A stretch of DNA of 62,299 nucleotides. Source: Candidatus Omnitrophica bacterium CG08_land_8_20_14_0_20_41_16. GTDB lineage: Bacteria; Omnitrophota; Gorgyraeia; Gygaellales; Profunditerraquicolaceae. The DNA lies in contig PEYI01000042.1 in the NCBI GenBank assembly GCA_002774445.1, positions 1 to 62,299 on the forward strand, given 5' to 3'. Both the position numbers and the translations under genes were made by a program. Shown in pieces: positions 57,805 to 62,299 of the stretch (position 1 is its first letter; each line of letters starts with the position of its first letter). The notes under the pieces are model-generated. The model did not search any database and was not told where the DNA came from. It worked only from the letters and a program-made list of their open reading frames with translations.

Positions 57805-60788
57805 TTTAACGGAGCCCTCCAAGTATCTTTAAGTTTATTAATATTAGCATTAATACAAATCTTTCCGTCTAATCCATAAACTTTGAAATCTTTTTTTGCG
57901 TTTACACAGCCAATTTTGCCAAAAGGCAGGCCATGCAGCGTTTTTTCAAACTCCTTCTGCCTATTCTTCTCTACCTCTACAATAAATCTGGAATTAGACT
58001 CTGAGAATAAAACAAAATCCGTACGTTTATTTTTAGACCTATAAGGAACTTCACTCAAGAACACCTCAACGCCTAAACCGCCGGCAAAACTCATTTCAGC
58101 TAAAGCAACACCTAAGCCGCCTTCTGAACAGTCATGCATAGCTTTGATTAGTTTTCTTTCTGCGGCATTGCTTAAGGCATTAAATAATTTCTTGGCCTTC
58201 CGCATTTTTACCTGCGGCACGGAGTTTCCGATTACACCGGACAAACCATAATAGTGCGAACCACCTAATTCATCATAAGTATTGCCGACCGCATAAATCA
58301 AATTGCCTTCCTCTTTTAAATACATAGAGACCGCATTATCAGTATTATCCATCACTGAAATAGCAGAGATAAGAATGGTCCCGGGTATACTCAAAGACTT
58401 TCCAGCCACTGTATATTCGTTATAAAGACTATCCTTCCCGGAGATGAAAGGGACACCGAATCCTTTAGCCGCATCATAACAGCCATAAGCGCAGCGCACA
58501 AGGCTGCCCAACCTATCCGGCTTATCAGGATTACCCCAGCAGAAATTATCCAAAATCGCTACTTCTTTTAAGGAGCCGCCCACACTTATAATCTGACGCA
58601 GGGCCTCATCAATACAAGAGGCTGCCATCCAATAAGGATCAATAAAACCGTATCTAAAATTTATCCCGTTTGCGACAATTATGCCTTTTTTAGAATTAAG
58701 TATGGGCTTTACTATGGCGGCGTCAGACGGGCCATCATTTAATACGCCGACTAAAGGCTTTAAGACCGAACCGCCCTGGACCTCGTGGTCATACCTGCGG
58801 ATTACCGACTCTTTAGAGCAAATATCATAACGCGAAAGCAGCTTAAATAATACCGGCGTAAGATCTTTTAGGCAATTTATTTTTGGCTCCTTACGCCTTA
58901 ATTGAAGATAAGTTGCCTTCTTCTCTATTCTCGGCACTCCTTCATACAGAAAATCCATATTCAAAGCGCAAACTAAATTTTCTTGATAATAAAGCTCAAG
59001 TTTATTAGTACCGGTAAATTCTCCGATGACCGTGGCCTCGCAATCTTCGCCGGCAAAAACATTTAATAAGGCTTCTATATTCTTGGGTGGCACTGAAAGG
59101 ATCATCCTCTCCTGCGACTCAGATATCCAGGCCTCCATATAAGATAAACCGCTATATTTTAGAGGAACTTTATCTAAATCTACGCGCGCGCCAATTTCAA
59201 CAGCCATCTCGCCTATCGCGCTAGATAGGCCTCCTGCTCCGCAATCCGTAATTGCGCTGTATAGGCTCTTATCGCGCGCTTCAAGTATCGTATCTAGCAT
59301 TTTCTTTTCCTGAATGGGATTGCCGATCTGCACCGCGCCCGCGGAGAGAATTTCAGATTCATGAGTCAGCTCTCCCGATGAGAATGTCGCGCCATGAATA
59401 CCGTCTCTGCCGGTCCTACCGCCTACCACTACCACCAAATCTCCGATATTTGTTTTCTTAAAAGATTTGTCTTTCGGCATAATCCCCGCGGTGCCGCAAT
59501 AAACTAAAGGATTACCGGTAAATCCTTCATCAAATAATATCGCGCCGTTTACAGTGGGAATCCCCATTTTGTTTCCATAATCCTCTACCCCGCTTACTAC
59601 GCCTTTCATTACGCGTTTAGGATGTAGGGCGCCGGGAGGTAACCTGCTAAAAGGATAATCCGGAAGACCAAAACAAAATACATCAGTATTAAGAATCGGC
59701 TTAGCGCCTAAGCCGGTCCCCATCGGGTCGCGGATAACTCCTCCGATACCGGTATTTGCTCCGCCGAATGGCTCTAATGCTGAAGGATGATTGTGCGTCT
59801 CAACTTTAAAACAAACATTATATTTATCGTCAAAGCGGATCACCCCGGAGTTGTCTTTAAACACCGACACGCACCACGGCTTATTTAGTTCCTTAGTAAC
59901 TTTCATAATTGTGGATTTCAATAAATTATTAATCAGCAAGTTACGTTTACCGTTTACCGTTAACCCTGCCCGACGGCCGGTAGGCCCCGCCAACGGCGGG
60001 ACAGGCAGGCGTTTACCGTTAGAATTCAGCTGCTCGCTATATTTTATTTTCCCGCGGAAGGTTTTATGCCAACAATGCTCAGACCAGGTTTGGGCTATGG
60101 TCTCTAGTTCGCAATCCGTAGGATTCCTGCCTAATTTCTTAAAATAATCCTTGATCGCGCGCATCTCAGCCAGATTCAGGAATAACTGGCCTTTTTTGCT
60201 CAACTCCAATAATTTATCATCTGACGCAGCTAATAAATCTACGGTAGTTAGATTGAATTGATAAGAGTTGCGAATCCCGCCTTGGCGGGATGAAGCAATC
60301 TCGTTTTCAGACACAATATGCTGTATCAGTTTATTGTGAAGAAGTTTATCGCAGATTATCTTTAACTGTTGTGGCGAGAGTTTACCGCGGATTATATATT
60401 TCTTGGCAGTCTTCACTGAATCCGCCCCTTCTATCCCTAAATCTTTGATACCTTTTAGCGTAGATTCTTCAACCGGGTCCATGACGCCGGGATTGTAAGC
60501 AACTTCAACCACGTACGATTTGTCAGTTCGTTGGTTCGTCAGTTCGTTGGTTACGATACGGTAATCCTGCGAGATTCTATCGCAAAGCAGCTCATCACAA
60601 ATTCTCCTAACCTCATCATCAGAAAGATTGCCTTCAATATTATATACTTGGATAAAACAGACATCCCGGACAGTATCAATACCTAAATCCAAAATATCTC
60701 TTTTAACGCTTTCTCCGATAGCGTCAATCTTTCGGCTACGCTCAGGATTGATACCGGGCTTACCCTGTATCTCAATTTTATAAAACAT
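57798..60788 (-). CDS. purL: Phosphoribosylformylglycinamidine synthase, synthetase subunit
   Basis: PurL converts FGAR to FGAM with PurQ-supplied ammonia. At 996 residues it is longer than the usual ~730-residue small type, with an N-terminal PurS-like part (two repeats over ~1-170). Motifs include TIAQTWSEHCWHKTFRG, FKVETHNHPSALEPFGGANTGIGGVIRD, TDCGAGGLSSAIGEMA and HDCSEGGLGVALAEMSF. No separate purS is needed. Two insertions keep the frame: words at ~79-89 and a palindrome at ~256-281. Confidence 0.94.
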   Translation of the reverse strand: MFYKIEIQGKPGINPERSRKIDAIGESVKRDILDLGIDTVRDVCFIQVYNIEGNLSDDEVRRICDELLCDRISQDYRIVTNELTNQRTDKSYVVEVAYNPGVMDPVEESTLKGIKDLGIEGADSVKTAKKYIIRGKLSPQQLKIICDKLLHNKLIQHIVSENEIASSRQGGIRNSYQFNLTTVDLLAASDDKLLELSKKGQLFLNLAEMRAIKDYFKKLGRNPTDCELETIAQTWSEHCWHKTFRGKIKYSEQLNSNGKRLPVPPLAGPTGRRAGLTVNGKRNLLINNLLKSTIMKVTKELNKPWCVSVFKDNSGVIRFDDKYNVCFKVETHNHPSALEPFGGANTGIGGVIRDPMGTGLGAKPILNTDVFCFGLPDYPFSRLPPGALHPKRVMKGVVSGVEDYGNKMGIPTVNGAILFDEGFTGNPLVYCGTAGIMPKDKSFKKTNIGDLVVVVGGRTGRDGIHGATFSSGELTHESEILSAGAVQIGNPIQEKKMLDTILEARDKSLYSAITDCGAGGLSSAIGEMAVEIGARVDLDKVPLKYSGLSYMEAWISESQERMILSVPPKNIEALLNVFAGEDCEATVIGEFTGTNKLELYYQENLVCALNMDFLYEGVPRIEKKATYLQLRRKEPKINCLKDLTPVLFKLLSRYDICSKESVIRRYDHEVQGGSVLKPLVGVLNDGPSDAAIVKPILNSKKGIIVANGINFRYGFIDPYWMAASCIDEALRQIISVGGSLKEVAILDNFCWGNPDKPDRLGSLVRCAYGCYDAAKGFGVPFISGKDSLYNEYTVAGKSLSIPGTILISAISVMDNTDNAVSMYLKEEGNLIYAVGNTYDELGGSHYYGLSGVIGNSVPQVKMRKAKKLFNALSNAAERKLIKAMHDCSEGGLGVALAEMSFAGGLGVEVFLSEVPYRSKNKRTDFVLFSESNSRFIVEVEKNRQKEFEKTLHGLPFGKIGCVNAKKDFKVYGLDGKICINANINKLKDTWRAPLKW
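59942..60020. repeat. Palindromic in-frame insertion in purL
   Basis: A GC-rich palindrome (CCTGCCCGACGG... with CCCGCC-AAC-GGCGGG and GGCAGG) is flanked by reiterated CGTTTACCGTTTAC and CGTTTACCGTTAG words. It encodes about 25 residues (LPVPPLAGPTGRRAG) between conserved PurL segments. Related palindrome at 14425-14459. Confidence 0.7.
60522..60553. repeat. Tandem 16-bp word in purL
   Basis: GTCAGTTCGTTGGTTC is repeated twice (last base A in the second unit), 32 bp, encoding TNELTNQRTD in the PurS-like part of PurL. Confidence 0.75.
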
Positions 60789-60810
60789 GGCTCAGTAGGT
60801 GGGTTAAATT

Positions 60811-62103
60811 TTACAACCCTACTCTAGAAAAAATCATATTTACCTTGCGCAAGTAATAATTTAAATCAAATATTTTATCTATTTCTTTTTCGTTTAGATA
60901 TTTTGATACTTCACTATCTAACATAAGGCTATTCTTAAAATCTATTTCCTCTTTCCATGTCCGCATAGCGCAATGTTGCACTAAATCATAGGCCTTAAGC
61001 CGAGACATGCCGCGATCCATGAGGTTTAAAAGCACCCTTTGCGAGAATATAAGCCCTCTAGTCTTAATTAAGTTTGCCATCATATGCTCCGGATAAACCG
61101 TTAAATCATTAATCACCTGAATAAATTTATTAAGCATATAATCTAAGGCTAAAGTTGAATCCGGAATAATTACCCGCTCAACAGATGAATGCGAAATATC
61201 CCGCTCATGCCATAAAGCGACATTCTCCATTGCAGCCAAGGCATTACCGCGTAAGAGGCGCGATAGCCCGCAGATACGCTCGCAGATAACAGGATTTCGC
61301 TTATGCGGCATGGCGGATGAGCCTTTTTGGCCCTCGCTAAACTGCTCTTCAGCTTCTAATATTTCTGTGCGCTGTAGATGCCTTATCTCAGTGGCGAATT
61401 TCTCTAGACTTGAACCGATAATCGCAACGCTCGCCATAAATACGGCGTAAATATCCCGCTGAATTATCTGGGTGGAAATCCTTGCCGGTTTTAATCCCAG
61501 TTTTCTGCAGACATAGTTTTCAACCTGCGGTTCAATATTAGAATATGTGCCTACGGCTCCGGAAAGCTTGCCTACCGACACTTCTTCTTTTGCTAACCTC
61601 AAGCGCTCCAGGTTACGCTGCATTTCATCATACCAGAGCGCTAATTTCAGGCCGAATGTTGTGGGCTCCGCGTGCACACCATGGGTGCGGCCTATACAAG
61701 CTGTATCCTTATAAATCTTGGCTTTTTTAGCCAACGCCTTAAGCAGCCTATTTATGTCGTCAACTAAAATCTCCGCGGCTGCTTTTAATTGCACGCCAAG
61801 CGTTGTATCCAGAATATCAGATGAAGTTAGCCCAAGATGCAGATATCTGGCATCGTTGCCTATATGTTGGGCTACATTGGTAATGAACGCTACTACATCA
61901 TGTTGTGTTTTTTCTTCAATTTTATTAATCTGGGCTAAATTAAACTTGGCTTTCTTGCGGATTCTCTTTACTGCCTGGGCGGGGACTTTTTTAAGTTTAG
62001 CTAATGCCTCTATGGCGAGTATCTCGATATCCAGCATGGTTTTAAACTTAAACTCTTCCTGCCAGATTATCTTCATTTTAGGCAGGCTATAACGTTCAAT
62101 CAT
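60811..62103 (-). CDS. purB: Adenylosuccinate lyase
   Basis: PurB removes fumarate from SAICAR and adenylosuccinate. The 430-residue protein has ARYLHLGLTSSDILDTTLG, ACIGRTHGVHAEPTTFGLKLALW, KLSGAVGTYSN and the signature GSSAMPHKRNPVICERICGLSRL. Catalytic histidine and serine positions are conserved. I chose ATG at 62103, seven bases after GGAG; ATG at 62115 sits too close to AGGAGG. It is the first gene of the purine run. Confidence 0.96.
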   Translation of the reverse strand: MIERYSLPKMKIIWQEEFKFKTMLDIEILAIEALAKLKKVPAQAVKRIRKKAKFNLAQINKIEEKTQHDVVAFITNVAQHIGNDARYLHLGLTSSDILDTTLGVQLKAAAEILVDDINRLLKALAKKAKIYKDTACIGRTHGVHAEPTTFGLKLALWYDEMQRNLERLRLAKEEVSVGKLSGAVGTYSNIEPQVENYVCRKLGLKPARISTQIIQRDIYAVFMASVAIIGSSLEKFATEIRHLQRTEILEAEEQFSEGQKGSSAMPHKRNPVICERICGLSRLLRGNALAAMENVALWHERDISHSSVERVIIPDSTLALDYMLNKFIQVINDLTVYPEHMMANLIKTRGLIFSQRVLLNLMDRGMSRLKAYDLVQHCAMRTWKEEIDFKNSLMLDSEVSKYLNEKEIDKIFDLNYYLRKVNMIFSRVGL

Positions 62104-62125
62104 TTTAAACTCCATCCTCCTGCTT

Positions 62126-62144
62126 GCCCCGTAGTATGCGGGGC
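62126..62144 (-). repeat. Leader hairpin upstream of purB
   Basis: GCCCCG (62126-62131) and CGGGGC (62139-62144) form a stem in the ~60-base predicted purB leader, just upstream of the AGGAGG. It could influence translation; it does not match a purine riboswitch core. Confidence 0.45.
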
Positions 62145-62165
62145 CTGCATCTTGTAGGAAAATAT

Positions 62166-62193
62166 ATTATAACAGAAATAGCGTTTTCCACAA
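62166..62193 (-). promoter_or_regulatory. Predicted promoter of the purine run
   Basis: On the minus strand TTGTGG (62193-62188), 16 bp, then an extended -10 TGTTATAAT with TATAAT at 62171-62166. Transcription would start ~55-60 bases before purB. Beyond it, 62194-62299, I see no gene or clear structure. Confidence 0.6.
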
Positions 62194-62299
62194 TTAAAAA
62201 TTATGTTTGTGTTGGGAATGATACCATAGATCGTTACCCCCTCCCCTATGAAGGAAAGTTAACGAAGCTTCTTTGTATAAGTAAAGAGGTTTTTAAGAA

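Noticed and set aside
62104-62170. Purine riboswitch upstream of purB
   Set aside because: Only a short GC hairpin is present; the conserved purine aptamer loops and three-way junction are absent.

Overview
The window is a gene-dense bacterial chromosome segment of moderate to low G+C. Every protein gene I accept lies on the minus strand except one, a Ski2-type helicase near 34.7-36.5 kb. The genes for KDO, heptose, lipid A acylation and Lpt export show a diderm that makes lipopolysaccharide. Together with many palindromic insertions (NPVRN...SNG peptides in several proteins), this suggests a candidate-phylum diderm such as Omnitrophota. That placement is inference; no rRNA is present.

Layout, 1 to 62.3 kb. 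1-7.4 kb: a partial homocitrate/isopropylmalate synthase-type gene, a secreted phosphoesterase-thioredoxin fusion, serA with a class V aminotransferase (serine synthesis), clpP and a trigger factor without its PPIase domain. 7.5-25.9 kb: a lipopolysaccharide block read as lptB, lptC/A, kdsC, kdsD, kdsA, kdsB, heptose kinase, a deoxyhypusine-synthase-like protein, several GT9/GT4 glycosyltransferases (some fused), an LpxL-ELM1 fusion, lpxK, a STAS-PilZ protein and waaA. 25.9-32.8 kb: xer recombinase, topA, dprA, aroK, a SpoVG-family gene, aroC and a secreted nuclease. 32.9-34.6 kb: a complete IS200/IS605 element (tnpA, tnpB), then the divergent helicase. 36.5-44.2 kb: a Macro-Nudix fusion, YjbQ plus a truncated YjbQ copy, a TPR protein, a retropepsin-like protease, an AsmA-like giant, a CCA-adding-type enzyme and a bifunctional nuclease. 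44.4-48.4 kb: nrdR, dCMP deaminase, glyA, rpiB and a Sua5-phosphatase fusion. 48.4-62.1 kb: purine genes purE, purD, purM, purF, purQ, purL and purB, interrupted by small genes and an 850-bp gene-free stretch.

The most unusual content is not a gene. At least two families of short terminal-inverted-repeat elements, both ending CCCCG...CGGGG and flanked by 4-bp direct repeats, are scattered through the operons. Family A (six copies, TTCA duplicated) sits exactly at gene junctions. It has replaced the downstream start codon by GTG and supplied an SD-like sequence, while the upstream stop codon is kept. Family B (three copies, 53 bp plus a 4-bp duplication, 57 bp in total) sits inside reading frames and adds 19 codons without breaking them. 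One family A copy contains a nested 55-bp insertion whose empty site can be read from another copy.

Other palindromes lie in frame in topA, aroC and purL. Tandem octamers lie in frame in purM and purQ. The gene-free stretch at 51.7-52.6 kb holds two ~235-nt related copies of what looks like a structured RNA, with covarying stems and GNRA loops, on the strand opposite to the operons. I found no tRNA, rRNA or CRISPR array.
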